Below the pieces are notes generated by a model that was not told the DNA's origin, made no database searches, and saw nothing but the letters and a program-made list of their open reading frames with translations. A DNA stretch of 64,000 nt from the NCBI GenBank assembly GCA_046350355.1, contig JAXMAN010000003.1, forward strand, positions 62,001-126,000, read 5' to 3'. The position numbers were made by a program, and so were the translations under genes. The stretch comes from UBA966 sp046350355. Lineage in GTDB: Bacteria > Planctomycetota > Phycisphaerae > Phycisphaerales > SM1A02. Shown one piece after another: positions 17,009-25,927 of the stretch (position 1 is the stretch's first letter; each line of letters opens with the position of its first letter).

Positions 17009-19204
17009 CTACTTCCCGCCGCAGCGCTTCACCGCGCGCTCCGCCGCCTGCGCCACCGCCTCGGTGGTGATGCCGAAGTGCTTGTAATTGTGCTCCGCGG
17101 GCGCGCTGGCGCCGAAGCTGCGCATGCAGACCGCCTCGCCATCGAGGCCCAGGTAGCGGCCCCAGCCGAGCTCGGCGCCCGCCTCCGCGGCGACGCGCGC
17201 GCGCACCGCGCGCGGGAGCACCTGCTCGCGGTAGGACTCGGGCTGCGCGTCGAAGAGCATCCAGCAGGGCAGGCTCACCACGCGCGCGCGGATGCCCTTG
17301 GTCGCGAGCGTCTCCTGCGCGGCCAGGCAGAGGCTCACCTCGCTGCCGGTGCCCATGAGGATCGCGTCCGGCGCGGCGCCCGCGGCCAGGCCGGGGGCTT
17401 CGCGCAGGATGTAGCCGCCCTGGCGCGCGTTCGCCGCGGGGGCGCACTGCGTGCGGTCGACGGTGGGCACGTTCTGGCGCGTGAGCACCATCGCGCTGGG
17501 CGTGCGCGTCTGCTGCGCGGCCCAGCGGTACGCCTCGACCGCCTCGTTCGCGTCGGCGGGGCGCCAGACGGCCATGTTGGGGATCGCGCGCAGCGCCGCG
17601 AGCTGCTCGATCGGCTGGTGCGTCGGCCCGTCCTCGCCCACGCCGATGGAGTCGTGCGTGAAGACCCAGAGGCAGGGCAGGTGCATGAGCGCGCTCAGGC
17701 GCACCGGCGTGCGCATGTAGTCGCTGAAGATGAAGAAGCCGGCGCCGAAGGCGCGCAGGCCCACGAGCGTCATGCCGTTGACGATCGCGCCCATCGCGTG
17801 CTCGCGGATGCCGAAGTGCATGTTCCGGCCCGCGAAGGAGCCGCCCCAGGTGCTGGGATTGAAGCTGCCGACGCCGCTGGTGAGCGTCTTGGTGCTCGGC
17901 GCGAGGTCCGCCGATCCGCCGATCATCCACGGGATCGCGCGCACGAGCGCGTTGAGCGCCTCGCCGCCGGACTGGCGCGTCGCGAGGCCCTTCGCCTCGG
18001 CCGCGTAGGTCGGCAGCTTCGCGTCCCAGCCTGCGGGGAGCTTCCCTGCCAGCAGCGCGTCGAGCTCCGCCGCCTCCGCCGGGAAGGCGGCGCGGTACTT
18101 CTCGAAGAGCGCGGTCCAGGCGCCGTGGGCCATCGCGCCGCGCGCGCCCATGAGCTGCTGGAAGCGCTCCATCACGCCCTCGGGCACCCAGAACTTCTTT
18201 TCCGTGGGCCAGCCGTAGGTCTGCTTTGCGCGCACCACTTCCGCGTCGCCCAGCGGTTCGCCGTGCGCCTTCGCGGTGTCCTGCGCGCCGGGGGCGCCCC
18301 AGCCGATGTGGCTCTCCACGATGACGAGCGTCGGGCGTCCGTTGGGGCGCTGGCGCGTGCGCTCGAAGGCGCGCTGCAGCGCGGGCAGGTCGTTGGCGTC
18401 GGCGATGTGCGCGACGTTCCATCCCAGCGCGCGGAAGCGTCCCGCGGTGTCCTCGGCGAAGGCGAGCGCGGCGTCGCCCTCGATGGTGATGCGGTTGTCG
18501 TCGTAGACCCAGACCAGGTTGTCGAGCTGCCAGTGGCCCGCGAGGCTCGCCGCCTCCTGGCTCAGGCCCTCCTCCAGGTCGCCGTCGCCGCAGAGCGTCC
18601 AGACGCGCGCGTTGAAGAGCTCGAAGCCAGGGCGGTTGTAGCGCGCCGCGAGGAACTTCAGCCCCGCCGCCATGCCGACGCTGTTGCCCACGCCCTGGCC
18701 CAGCGGACCCGTCGTCGTCTCGACGCCGGTGGTCTCTCGGTACTCCGGATGGCCGGGGCACTTGGAGTGGAGCTGCCGGAACTGCTTCAGGTCATCGATG
18801 GTGAGCGAGGGCGCCGCCGTCGGCGCGCCATCCTTCTCCTGCACGATGCCCGCGAGGTGGATGAGCGAGTAGAGCAGCATGCTCGCGTGCCCGTTGCTGA
18901 GCACGAAGCGGTCGCGGTTGGCCCAGCCCGGGTGCTTCGGGTCGTAGACCATCGCGTGCTGCCAGAGCGCGTACCCCACCGGCGCGAGCGCCATCGGCGC
19001 GCCCGGGTGCCCGCTCTTGGCCGCCTGCACCGCGTCGATCGAGAGCGTGCGGATCGTGTTGATCGCGACCGCGTCGATCGCCGGCGTGCCCAGGGGCGTG
19101 CCGGCGTTGACGCAGGGCATCGCCGCCGTCACGGAGGCGGGGACAGGAAGCGGGGCGGGTGGGACGAAGACGGTGGCGCCGTGGCCGGCGGGGGACGCGC
19201 TCAT
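17009..19204 (-). CDS. tkt: transketolase
   Basis: 731 residues, slightly long because of a ~45-residue Pro/Ala-rich N-terminus ahead of the usual start (AINTIRTLSIDAVQAAKSGH). Diagnostic segments are SGHPGAPMALAPVGYALW, the thiamine-diphosphate motif CGDGDLEEGLSQEAASLAG ... YDDN, and FGIREHAMGAIVNGM. Start at 19204 is supported by AGGAAA 8 nt upstream. It works in the non-oxidative pentose phosphate pathway; the 6-phosphogluconate dehydrogenase at 56559 belongs to the oxidative branch. It lies 53-62 nt before the Cys-rich gene on the same strand, but a functional tie to the efflux genes is not evident. Confidence 0.96.
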   Translation of the reverse strand: MSASPAGHGATVFVPPAPLPVPASVTAAMPCVNAGTPLGTPAIDAVAINTIRTLSIDAVQAAKSGHPGAPMALAPVGYALWQHAMVYDPKHPGWANRDRFVLSNGHASMLLYSLIHLAGIVQEKDGAPTAAPSLTIDDLKQFRQLHSKCPGHPEYRETTGVETTTGPLGQGVGNSVGMAAGLKFLAARYNRPGFELFNARVWTLCGDGDLEEGLSQEAASLAGHWQLDNLVWVYDDNRITIEGDAALAFAEDTAGRFRALGWNVAHIADANDLPALQRAFERTRQRPNGRPTLVIVESHIGWGAPGAQDTAKAHGEPLGDAEVVRAKQTYGWPTEKKFWVPEGVMERFQQLMGARGAMAHGAWTALFEKYRAAFPAEAAELDALLAGKLPAGWDAKLPTYAAEAKGLATRQSGGEALNALVRAIPWMIGGSADLAPSTKTLTSGVGSFNPSTWGGSFAGRNMHFGIREHAMGAIVNGMTLVGLRAFGAGFFIFSDYMRTPVRLSALMHLPCLWVFTHDSIGVGEDGPTHQPIEQLAALRAIPNMAVWRPADANEAVEAYRWAAQQTRTPSAMVLTRQNVPTVDRTQCAPAANARQGGYILREAPGLAAGAAPDAILMGTGSEVSLCLAAQETLATKGIRARVVSLPCWMLFDAQPESYREQVLPRAVRARVAAEAGAELGWGRYLGLDGEAVCMRSFGASAPAEHNYKHFGITTEAVAQAAERAVKRCGGK

Positions 19205-19231
19205 CGGGTGTTTCCTGCGTTCGCGCCGCGG

Positions 19232-20065
19232 TCATTCGCGGCGGCGGCGATGGTAGCCGTGCGCCCGTCCGACCGCGCCCAGCAGCAGCGCCGCCGCGCC
19301 GGGACCCGGCACGAAGACGCCGCTTCCCGGCGTGTCGGGGTCCCACGCGCCGTACAGGCCCGCGTGCCAGCCGGTCTCGTCGCGCCAGGCGTGCGGCGGC
19401 ATGCCGCTGGTCGCGGTGAGGTCGATCGGCCCGACCTGCGCGCTCGCATAGACCGGATCGGTCGAAGCGGTGCGCACGAAGGCCACCGCGTCCGCGAGCT
19501 CCAGCCACGGCAGCGCGTCCAGCGTGCCGTCGTTGCCCGCATCGAGGTCCATGCCCACCGTGCCGGTGAACCCGCGCACCAGCAGGTAGGTCACCGTGTC
19601 GGCGTTCTCGAAGTTGAGCGAGTCGCCCGTGCCGATCGTCGCGTGCGCCCCGCCCGCCGCGATGGAGAGCGTCTGGCCCGCGAAGCTCGTGTTTCCGAAG
19701 GTCGCTTCGTGGCCGACGAAGTAGCCGTTGGAGCCCAGGCTGTGCGCCGAGAGATCCACCGCCATCTCCACGACGCCCGCCGGGTCGGAGGCGCTGTCGC
19801 CCAGCGCGATGAACCACCACCCCGCGAGCGACGCGCCCGCGCTGCCGCAGACCTCGAAGTACTCGTCGTTGTCCGCGCCCGACTGGTCCACGCGGATCTC
19901 CGTGAGCATGAGCGCGGGCGCACCCGTGCCCGACGCCGCGCCGCCCGTGCCCACGAGCTCCGCCATCGCCGTCCGCCCGCACGCCGCCACCAGCGCCGCC
20001 GCGAGCGACGCCATCGCCATCGCGCGCGCCCGGTTCCGGGCGCCGCCATCCTTCGTCCATGCCAT
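19232..20065 (-). CDS. secreted protein with lamin-tail-like domain and PEP-CTERM-like C-terminus
   Basis: 277 residues. A signal peptide is followed by a domain resembling bacterial lamin-tail domains (LMLTEIRVDQSGADNDEYFE ... GWWFIALGDSAS ... SNGYFVGHEATFGNTSFAG). The C-terminus FVPGPGAAALLLGAV followed by YHRRRRE has the Pro-rich motif, hydrophobic stretch and Arg cluster of PEP-CTERM sorting signals, with the central Glu missing. It should be exported and sorted by an exosortase, which is not encoded in this window. It lies 28 nt upstream of the transketolase gene on the same strand. Confidence 0.82.
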   Translation of the reverse strand: MAWTKDGGARNRARAMAMASLAAALVAACGRTAMAELVGTGGAASGTGAPALMLTEIRVDQSGADNDEYFEVCGSAGASLAGWWFIALGDSASDPAGVVEMAVDLSAHSLGSNGYFVGHEATFGNTSFAGQTLSIAAGGAHATIGTGDSLNFENADTVTYLLVRGFTGTVGMDLDAGNDGTLDALPWLELADAVAFVRTASTDPVYASAQVGPIDLTATSGMPPHAWRDETGWHAGLYGAWDPDTPGSGVFVPGPGAAALLLGAVGRAHGYHRRRRE

Positions 20066-20219
20066 GCCGTTTCCAACCCTTCCGCAGCCGGTGGCTGCGT
20101 TCCCCTTGCGCGCGTGCGGACATTACCGCCACCTCGCCGCCGATCCGCGGAAATCGGCGGAAGTTCCACGATGCGCACCGCGCTTGCCGCGCACGCCACG
20201 AAGCGCGACACTGCGCGCG

Positions 20220-21377
20220 ATGCACGCCGCCGCACTCCGCCGCCCCTTCCGCCCGCGCCTGCTCGCGGCCGCGATCGCCTGCCTGCTCGCGTGCATCGCC
20301 GCGCCGCAGGCGCATGCGCTCGACGGCTGGCGCGTCGGCCTGGGCGACAAGATCCCCACGCCGCTCATGCCCTCGATGGTGCGCGGCCGCATGCCCGCGA
20401 TCTCCGCGCCCGAGGCGACCTGCGTCATCCTCTTCTTCAGCTCGCAGGAGTCCGTCTCGCGCTCCGCGCTCGCGCGCCTGGACGCCGTCGCGCAGCGCTT
20501 CGGAAAGCAGGTCGGCATCATCGCGATCACCGACGAATCGATCCCCGCCGTCGAGGAGCTCCTGCGCAGCGAGGAGTGGAGCGGACGCCTGAACTTCAGC
20601 GTCGCCGCGGACCCGCAGCGCCATGCGGTGCGTGCCTTCTTCGGCCCGCAGAGCGTGCCGGCGCTGCCCGCGCTCTTCGTCTCGCGCGGCGGCGTCGTGC
20701 AGTGGATCGGCAGCGCGCGCGAGCTGGAGAGCGTCCTCCCCGAGGTCGTCGCGGGCCGCTGGGATCTCGCGACCGCGCGCCGCGCCGCGCAGCAGCAGGA
20801 GATGTGGGACAGCATGATCGCCGGCATCGAGTCGCTCGCCCGCAGCGGCGACGTCGACGCCGCGCTCGCCAAGCTCGACGCCGCCTGCTCGAGCGCGCTG
20901 CCCGCGCAGCAGGCGCAGTGCTCGGGCCAGCGCTTCTCCATCCTGCTCGACGCGGGGCGCACGAAGGACGCGCTCGCCGTGGGCGAGCAGATCCTGGCGC
21001 ATCCCAACAACGACCGGCAGCCCGCGGGCCTGGCGTGGGCGCTCGTGAAGGCCGTGCCCGGCGACCGCGAGGCGCTCGCCTTCGCGCTGCGCGCCGCGCA
21101 GGCCTCCGACCGCACGCTCAAGGGGCGCGATCCGATGGTCGGCGCGATCCTCGCGCGCACCTACTTCCTGAGCGACCGCCGCTCCGACGCCGTCGCCACC
21201 GCGCAGCGCGCGCTCAGCCTGGCCGATGCGCCCGACCTGCGCCGCGCGATCCAGGAGGATCTCTCCGTGTACGAGGGACCCAAGAAGCCCACCGCGGGCG
21301 GCGCGGGCGCGGGCGCGGGCGCGGGCGGCGCCTCCACCGGGGCGCCCACGGCGCAGACCACGCGCGCGCCGAAGTAG
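20220..21377 (+). CDS. exported thioredoxin-like / TPR-like protein
   Basis: 385 residues from the ATG at 20220 (in-frame upstream codons lack a signal peptide). The signal peptide is RLLAAAIACLLACIAAPQAH. Residues ~60-175 follow a thioredoxin fold without a CxxC pair (CVILFFSSQESVSRSALARL ... VGIIAITDESIPAVEELL ... VPALPALFVSRGGVVQWIG). Residues ~195-350 are helical repeats of TPR type (SLARSGDVDAALAKLDAACS, DAGRTKDALAVGEQILAH, SDRRSDAVATAQRALSLA). A Gly/Ala/Thr tail ends it. No enzymatic cysteine pair is visible, so a scaffold or chaperone role is more likely than redox. It is divergent from the PEP-CTERM gene at 20065. Confidence 0.8.
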   Translation: MHAAALRRPFRPRLLAAAIACLLACIAAPQAHALDGWRVGLGDKIPTPLMPSMVRGRMPAISAPEATCVILFFSSQESVSRSALARLDAVAQRFGKQVGIIAITDESIPAVEELLRSEEWSGRLNFSVAADPQRHAVRAFFGPQSVPALPALFVSRGGVVQWIGSARELESVLPEVVAGRWDLATARRAAQQQEMWDSMIAGIESLARSGDVDAALAKLDAACSSALPAQQAQCSGQRFSILLDAGRTKDALAVGEQILAHPNNDRQPAGLAWALVKAVPGDREALAFALRAAQASDRTLKGRDPMVGAILARTYFLSDRRSDAVATAQRALSLADAPDLRRAIQEDLSVYEGPKKPTAGGAGAGAGAGGASTGAPTAQTTRAPK

Positions 21378-21387
21378 CCTCGTGCGC

Positions 21388-22446
21388 ATGAAGCACGCCG
21401 CCGCCTCGCGCACCAGCGCCCTCGTCGCCGCATCCTTCGCCGCCTTCCTCGCCGCGACCGCGACCGCGGGCGAGTACCGCTTCCAGCTCGTGCCGCAGAG
21501 CTCGGCGCACTTCGAGTCGGGGGCGCAGGCGCCGATGGTCGGCAGCTTCGTCGGCAACTGGGACGCCACCACGAACCCCGGCGGCACGCGCACGCTGCCG
21601 GGCGTCTTCGGCGGCAACTCCACGACCAACACGCCGATCCCCTACACCGCGGACCTCGCCATCGGCGCGAGCATCGACTCGATCCCCACCGGAGGCCTGC
21701 GCCTGACCGTTCCCACCAACGGTGCGCCAGGCACGATCCGCGGCCTGCGCATCGACCTCCTGGGCGGCGCGCCCGGCGACCTCGGCGCGACCATCGACCT
21801 GAACTTCGCGACCTTCCGCACGCGTGCCCCCGACTCGCTCTACATCGGCGGCTCCTTCATTCCGCCGATCCCGCTCGTCGTCGGCTCCATCGACACGCTG
21901 CTGCTGGAGCAGGCCGCCGACGCGCCCGTCGTGATCACGCCCACCGCGACCGGCTTCGACTTCGCCGGCGTCGTGCAGGCGACCGCGACGATGCACGCCA
22001 CGCTGCAGGGCCAGCCGATCGCCGACTTCTCGCAGGTCATCGCGGTGCCCGTGGCCGGCAGCGTCGACACGACCGGTCCCTTCCCCTCGATCACGCTGCA
22101 GTTCGACGCCTCCGCGTCGACGCCGCTGCCCGAGCTCCCCGCCTTCGAGAACCAGGCCGTCGCGCTGCCGACGATCCTGCCGCCGGGCTCGACCGCGAAC
22201 CTCCTCTTCAGCGGCACGATCAACGGTCCCGCGGGCGCCTTCGGCACCTCGATCGCGGCGACGCTCATCGCGACGGGCTCGCCGACGCCGGTCGACATCA
22301 CCGGCGACGGCCGCGTCGACGGCCGCGACCTCGGCGCGCTGCTGGGCGCGTGGGGCAGCGCGAACGCCGCCGCGGACCTCAACGCCGACGGCATCGTCGA
22401 CGGCGCGGACCTGGGCCTGTTGCTGGACTGCTGGACCGTCGGCTGA
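21388..22446 (+). CDS. secreted protein with C-terminal dockerin-like repeats
   Basis: 352 residues from the ATG at 21388, which gives a clean signal peptide (SALVAASFAAFLAATATAGE). The body is beta-rich with no recognised enzyme motif (FQLVPQSSAHFESGAQ ... LFSGTINGPAGAFGTSIAA). The end is two dockerin-like motifs, DITGDGRVDGRDLGALLGAW and DLNADGIVDGADLGLLLDCW. TAGCCT (21375-21380), overlapping the upstream stop codon, sits 7 nt before the ATG and may serve as a -10 for a leaderless message. Probably a surface or extracellular protein. Confidence 0.82.
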   Translation: MKHAAASRTSALVAASFAAFLAATATAGEYRFQLVPQSSAHFESGAQAPMVGSFVGNWDATTNPGGTRTLPGVFGGNSTTNTPIPYTADLAIGASIDSIPTGGLRLTVPTNGAPGTIRGLRIDLLGGAPGDLGATIDLNFATFRTRAPDSLYIGGSFIPPIPLVVGSIDTLLLEQAADAPVVITPTATGFDFAGVVQATATMHATLQGQPIADFSQVIAVPVAGSVDTTGPFPSITLQFDASASTPLPELPAFENQAVALPTILPPGSTANLLFSGTINGPAGAFGTSIAATLIATGSPTPVDITGDGRVDGRDLGALLGAWGSANAAADLNADGIVDGADLGLLLDCWTVG

Positions 22447-22473
22447 GCGCGCGGATGGCGCGCGTCGCGCCCG

Positions 22474-23592
22474 TCAGCGCCCCGTCGCGGCCGGATAGTC
22501 CGTGTAGCCCTGAGCGCCGCCGCCGTAGAAGGTGGCGTCGTTCCAGGGCGCCAGCGCGACGCCGCCGCGGATGCGCTCGACCAGATCGGGATTGCTGATC
22601 GCCGCCTTGCCGAAGGCGACCATGTCGCACAGCCCCGACGCGACCGCGCGCTCCGCCTCCTCCGGCGTGAAGCCGCCGCAGAGCATCACCGGGCAGCCCG
22701 ACGCCGCGCGCATCTCGCGCGCGAACTCGCGGCCGCAGCCGCGCACGCCGTTGCCGGCCTGGTCGTAGACATGCAGGTACATCGCGCCGCGCACCGCGCG
22801 CGCCGCGTGCAGCCACTGCTCGCGCCACTGCGGGAACTCCGGCATCGCGTTGAAGCTGCCGTTGGGGGAGAGGCGCACGCCCACGCGATCCTTGCCCAGC
22901 ACGCCCGCGACCGCGGCGAAGACCTCCGCCAGGAAGCGCGTGCGCCTCTCGACGCTGCCGCCCCACGCGTCCTCGCGCGTGTTCGTCCCCGGCACCAGGA
23001 ACTGCTCGATGAGGTAGCCGTTGGCGGCGTGGATCTCCACGCACTCGAAGCCCGCGTCGCGCGCATGGCGCGCGGCGGCCGCGTAGTCGGCGATGGTCTG
23101 CTCGATCTCCGCGGCGGTCATCGCGCGCGGCGGCGAGCAGGGGACGCGGCCGGGATTCCCGTCGGCGCCGATCGCGAAGGTCCCCAGCGCCGGATCGCCG
23201 ATGCCGCTGGGCGAGAGGGGCGCCGCGCCGCCGGGCTGCAGGCTCGTGTGCGAGACGCGCCCGACATGCCAGAGCTGCAGCGCGATGCGTCCGCCCGCGG
23301 CGCGCACCGCCTCGGTCACCAGCTTCCAGCCCGCCACCTGCTGCGGCGTGTGGATGCCCGGCGTCCAGAGATAGCCCTGTCCCTGCGGCGAGACCTGCGT
23401 CGCCTCGCTCACGATCAGGCCCATCGAGGCGCGCTGGCGGTAGTAGGTCGCGTTGAGCTCGGTGGGCAGGTTGCCCGGCTGCGCCGTGCGGTTGCGCGTG
23501 AGCGGCGCCATCGCGACGCGGTTGGGGCACGCGATGGCGCCCAGGGCGACGGGGGAGAGCAGGTGGGTGGCGGCGGCGGTCGTGGCGGTCAT
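22474..23592 (-). CDS. Old Yellow Enzyme family NADH:flavin oxidoreductase
   Basis: 372 residues, typical OYE length. Motifs: NRVAMAPLTRNRTAQPGNLP (FMN-binding start), LQLWHVGRVSH (flavin/substrate loop), EIHAANGYLIEQFL (HxxN ligand pair for the substrate), FAREMRAASGCPVMLCGGF and VAFGKAAISNPDLVERIR (phosphate loop). Proteins of this type (NemA, xenobiotic reductases) reduce enones, nitrate esters or quinones; the native substrate is unknown. No ribosome site is seen. TAGACT (minus strand, 23602-23607) lies 9 nt before the ATG. Confidence 0.93.
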   Translation of the reverse strand: MTATTAAATHLLSPVALGAIACPNRVAMAPLTRNRTAQPGNLPTELNATYYRQRASMGLIVSEATQVSPQGQGYLWTPGIHTPQQVAGWKLVTEAVRAAGGRIALQLWHVGRVSHTSLQPGGAAPLSPSGIGDPALGTFAIGADGNPGRVPCSPPRAMTAAEIEQTIADYAAAARHARDAGFECVEIHAANGYLIEQFLVPGTNTREDAWGGSVERRTRFLAEVFAAVAGVLGKDRVGVRLSPNGSFNAMPEFPQWREQWLHAARAVRGAMYLHVYDQAGNGVRGCGREFAREMRAASGCPVMLCGGFTPEEAERAVASGLCDMVAFGKAAISNPDLVERIRGGVALAPWNDATFYGGGAQGYTDYPAATGR

Positions 23593-23623
23593 GAGGCCAC
23601 GAGTCTAGGCAGGCCGTCCGCGC

Positions 23624-25114
23624 TCAGGCCAGACCGAGCATGCGTTCGGCGGGCTGGCGGATCCGCCCCGGCAGCAGCACGAGCACCTCGCGCAGCGTCG
23701 ACTCCGCGGTGAAGCGGATCGCGATCACGGTGATCCCCATGTAGAGCGCCAGGCTCACGACCGCCTCCAGCAGCGCCTCGGTGCGCGGAGCGAGGCTCGT
23801 CGCGCTCGTGACGACGCTCTCGCCCACCGACCGCGCGGCGACGGCGATCAGCAGCGCCAGCATCGGGCCGTAGAAGAGCGTCCGCAGCGTCTCCGGCATC
23901 GGGATGCGCCAGTGGCGCATGATCCAGACGAGCTGTCCCGCGCAGACGACCGTCATCGAGGCGCCCAGGCAGACCGAGACGACCGCGCCGTCGCTGGCGT
24001 TCTGCAGCCCCAGCGGCTCGCGCAGCGTCAGCGCGACGGCGCCCAGCGCCGCGCCCGCCACGGCGGAGACCGTGCGGATGCCCTCGAAGATCGCCACTTC
24101 CCGGAACTGGCGCAGCCCGAGCATCGGGCCCACCAGCATGGATGCCGCGGTGTGGAAGCAGAATCCGACCGCCAGCGCGGTGATCGGCACGCCCGCGGCG
24201 GCCCACTTGCCATCCCAGATCAGCCGCTCCACCGAGGGGAAGCACGCGATCAGGACGAACTGCACCGCCGGCACGAAGAGCATCGTGCCGCTGAAGAACT
24301 GCGTCATCGCGGCGGTCTCGCCGATTCGGTCGCCGCGCGTGCGCGCCAGCAGCGGCGCGAAGACGTTCACCAGGCTGCTCGAGAGGAGCATCGAGGGCTG
24401 TCCTGCGAGCTGGTACGCGAAGTAGATGACGCCGACGGTCGCCACCGGGACGATCGCCTTGATGAACAGGAAGTTCATGTCGCGCACGGAGACGACGACC
24501 GAAAGCACGACCGGCCACACCATCATCGCGGCCATCTCGCGGACGCTCATGCCCATCCACTGGAAGTCGGTGCGCTTCATTCCCGCGACGCTGCCGCAGT
24601 AGACGAGCTCGGTCAGCGTGCTGGCCGCCAGCGGCACCGCGAACGCGAGCGGACCGTAGCCGCCCATCGCCAGCGCGGCGGTGAGCGCCAGGCGCATGAC
24701 GGAGTTGGCGATGTCCAGCTTCGCCAGCTCCTTGAAGCGCAGGTGCACCGTCATGCGCATGCGCGCGATCTGCGCGAAGGGAGTGATCGCCTGGCGTCCG
24801 GCGAGCACCCAGAGGATGCTCGCGAGCCCCGGAAGGTGGTACTTCTCCGGGAGCTCCGGAAGCAGCGTCGCGACCACCGAGGTGATCACCGCTCCCGTGA
24901 CCAGGAAGACGAAGCTCCAGCGGAAGAAGCGGCCCGCCTTCGCGTCGAAGTCCTCGGGCCGGATGCTCGGCATGTAGTTGGCCGCGCCGCCGCCGCGCAT
25001 CAGCGTCGTGAGCCCGAAAAGTCCCAGCGCGACCGCGTAGGTGCCGAACTGCTGCTCGGTGAGGAAGTAGCCGGCGACGATCTGCGACGCGAACGCGGAA
25101 GCGCGCGCGACCAC
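23624..25114 (-). CDS. polysaccharide flippase / Wzx-type membrane protein
   Basis: At least 496 residues with 12 or more hydrophobic segments (FVFLVTGAVITSVVATLL, YVAVALGLFGL-like helices, SLALYMGITVIAIRF). FLTEQQFGTYAVALGLFGL near the N-terminus is the hallmark of the polysaccharide-export/MATE-like flippase superfamily. The GTG at 25112-25114 cuts into the first helix. The frame stays open to a stop at about 25175, and a CTG at 25163-25165 preceded by GAGG would restore a full helix (LSRRAHIVAVVATTLASV), so the true start is likely upstream and non-standard. It would move lipid-linked glycan units across the inner membrane; no glycosyltransferase neighbours are present. Confidence 0.85.
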   Translation of the reverse strand: MVARASAFASQIVAGYFLTEQQFGTYAVALGLFGLTTLMRGGGAANYMPSIRPEDFDAKAGRFFRWSFVFLVTGAVITSVVATLLPELPEKYHLPGLASILWVLAGRQAITPFAQIARMRMTVHLRFKELAKLDIANSVMRLALTAALAMGGYGPLAFAVPLAASTLTELVYCGSVAGMKRTDFQWMGMSVREMAAMMVWPVVLSVVVSVRDMNFLFIKAIVPVATVGVIYFAYQLAGQPSMLLSSSLVNVFAPLLARTRGDRIGETAAMTQFFSGTMLFVPAVQFVLIACFPSVERLIWDGKWAAAGVPITALAVGFCFHTAASMLVGPMLGLRQFREVAIFEGIRTVSAVAGAALGAVALTLREPLGLQNASDGAVVSVCLGASMTVVCAGQLVWIMRHWRIPMPETLRTLFYGPMLALLIAVAARSVGESVVTSATSLAPRTEALLEAVVSLALYMGITVIAIRFTAESTLREVLVLLPGRIRQPAERMLGLA

Positions 25115-25293
25115 GCTGGCAAGCGTGGTGGCGACAACCGCGACGATGTGAGCTCGTCTGCTCAGGACCGATCCTCATCCCCTGGAAAAAGTCAGAGCCG
25201 CGCCAACAGCGACGCGTTCTTCAAGAATAGCGAACGCGCCGCACCCCGTCGGCGGTTGCATGCAGGTTGCGCGATTTCAGGACGCGCCGGCTT

Positions 25294-25791
25294 TCAGGAC
25301 TTGCGACGGCGCTCCGCTGCGCGGTAACTCTCGCGCGCGGTCGTGGGGATGGCGTCCTTGGGGGCGGGCTTGAGTCCGTGATCTTGCGCGGCGGCGCGGA
25401 AGATCTCAAAGGTGGTTTCCCTGAGGAAAGCACGGACACCCCGCTGCATCTCGACGAGCTTGTCGTGGAGCGCGCACGGATCGCCGACGCCGCAGACACC
25501 GCCGCCGAAGGGGCAGAGGTGCGAGCGGTCCTCGCGCTCGAAGAGTCCGTGGACCTCCTCCAGCGTGATCTGCGAGGGCGGACGCGCGAGCGCGTAGCCG
25601 CCGCCGGGGCCGGGCGAACCGACGACCAGCCGCGCCTGCGAGAGGGTGGTCAGGATCTTGGCGACCATGGGGCGCGGGAGCTCGCGCTGGTCGGCGATCT
25701 CGACGGCCGAGAGGCGGGTCTTGCCCTGGTCCCAGACCTCGGCGAGTCGGCTCATGGCGGCGATGGCGCGCTCCGTCTGCTTTCCGTACAT
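25294..25791 (-). CDS. Rrf2-family Fe-S transcriptional regulator
   Basis: 165 residues. The N-terminal winged helix (ELPRPMVAKILTTLSQARLV then GSPGPGGGYALARPPSQITL) and a three-cysteine cluster loop (C93, C100, C106 in CPFGGGVCGVGDPC) match IscR/NsrR/RsrR-type regulators that bind an iron-sulfur cluster and sense oxygen, NO or redox state. A strong AGGAGGT precedes the ATG. It is divergent from the cbb3 oxidase operon across a 240-bp region with three inverted repeats, so it is the natural candidate regulator of that operon (inference). Confidence 0.92.
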   Translation of the reverse strand: MYGKQTERAIAAMSRLAEVWDQGKTRLSAVEIADQRELPRPMVAKILTTLSQARLVVGSPGPGGGYALARPPSQITLEEVHGLFEREDRSHLCPFGGGVCGVGDPCALHDKLVEMQRGVRAFLRETTFEIFRAAAQDHGLKPAPKDAIPTTARESYRAAERRRKS

Positions 25792-25823
25792 GGGATCACC
25801 GACCTCCTATCCGAGGTCCCGGC

Positions 25824-25841
25824 GCTCGGTTTCCGCCGAGC
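25824..25841. promoter_or_regulatory. inverted repeat in rrf2-cco intergenic region
   Basis: GCTCGG-TTTCCG-CCGAGC lies in the 5' leader region of the Rrf2 gene. It may be an mRNA hairpin or a protein site. Confidence 0.35.
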
Positions 25842-25855
25842 AATCCGAGTTTTTT

Positions 25856-25875
25856 GTGGGGTGGAACCACCCCAC
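25856..25875. promoter_or_regulatory. inverted repeat in rrf2-cco intergenic region
   Basis: GTGGGGTGG-AA-CCACCCCAC: perfect 9-bp arms around AA, next to a T6 run. The short spacer favours a dimeric protein site over a stable hairpin. It is a candidate operator for the Rrf2 regulator. Confidence 0.45.
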
Positions 25876-25913
25876 TGACGAATCCATGATATACAAATCC
25901 GTGTTTCGCCAAT

Positions 25914-25927
25914 GCCCCCATGGGGGC
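25914..25927. promoter_or_regulatory. 14-bp perfect palindrome upstream of the cbb3 oxidase operon
   Basis: GCCCCCATGGGGGC, about 100 bp before ccoNO. Between it and the previous repeat lies an AT-richer stretch (ATGATATACAAAT) that is the likely promoter core for one or both directions. Confidence 0.4.

Noticed and set aside
16440..17009. Transketolase as part of the efflux operon.
   Set aside because: Same strand and close, but the Cys-rich gene appears to have its own -10 (TAGGCT, minus strand 16956-16961) and there is no functional link.
14819..21391. A 2190-codon plus-strand ORF crossing several minus-strand genes, and similar ones at 512-3751, 25796-28345 and 31821-34457.
   Set aside because: Arg/Ala/His-rich translations with no motif; they mirror real genes whose third codon positions are almost all G or C, which removes stops from the other frames.
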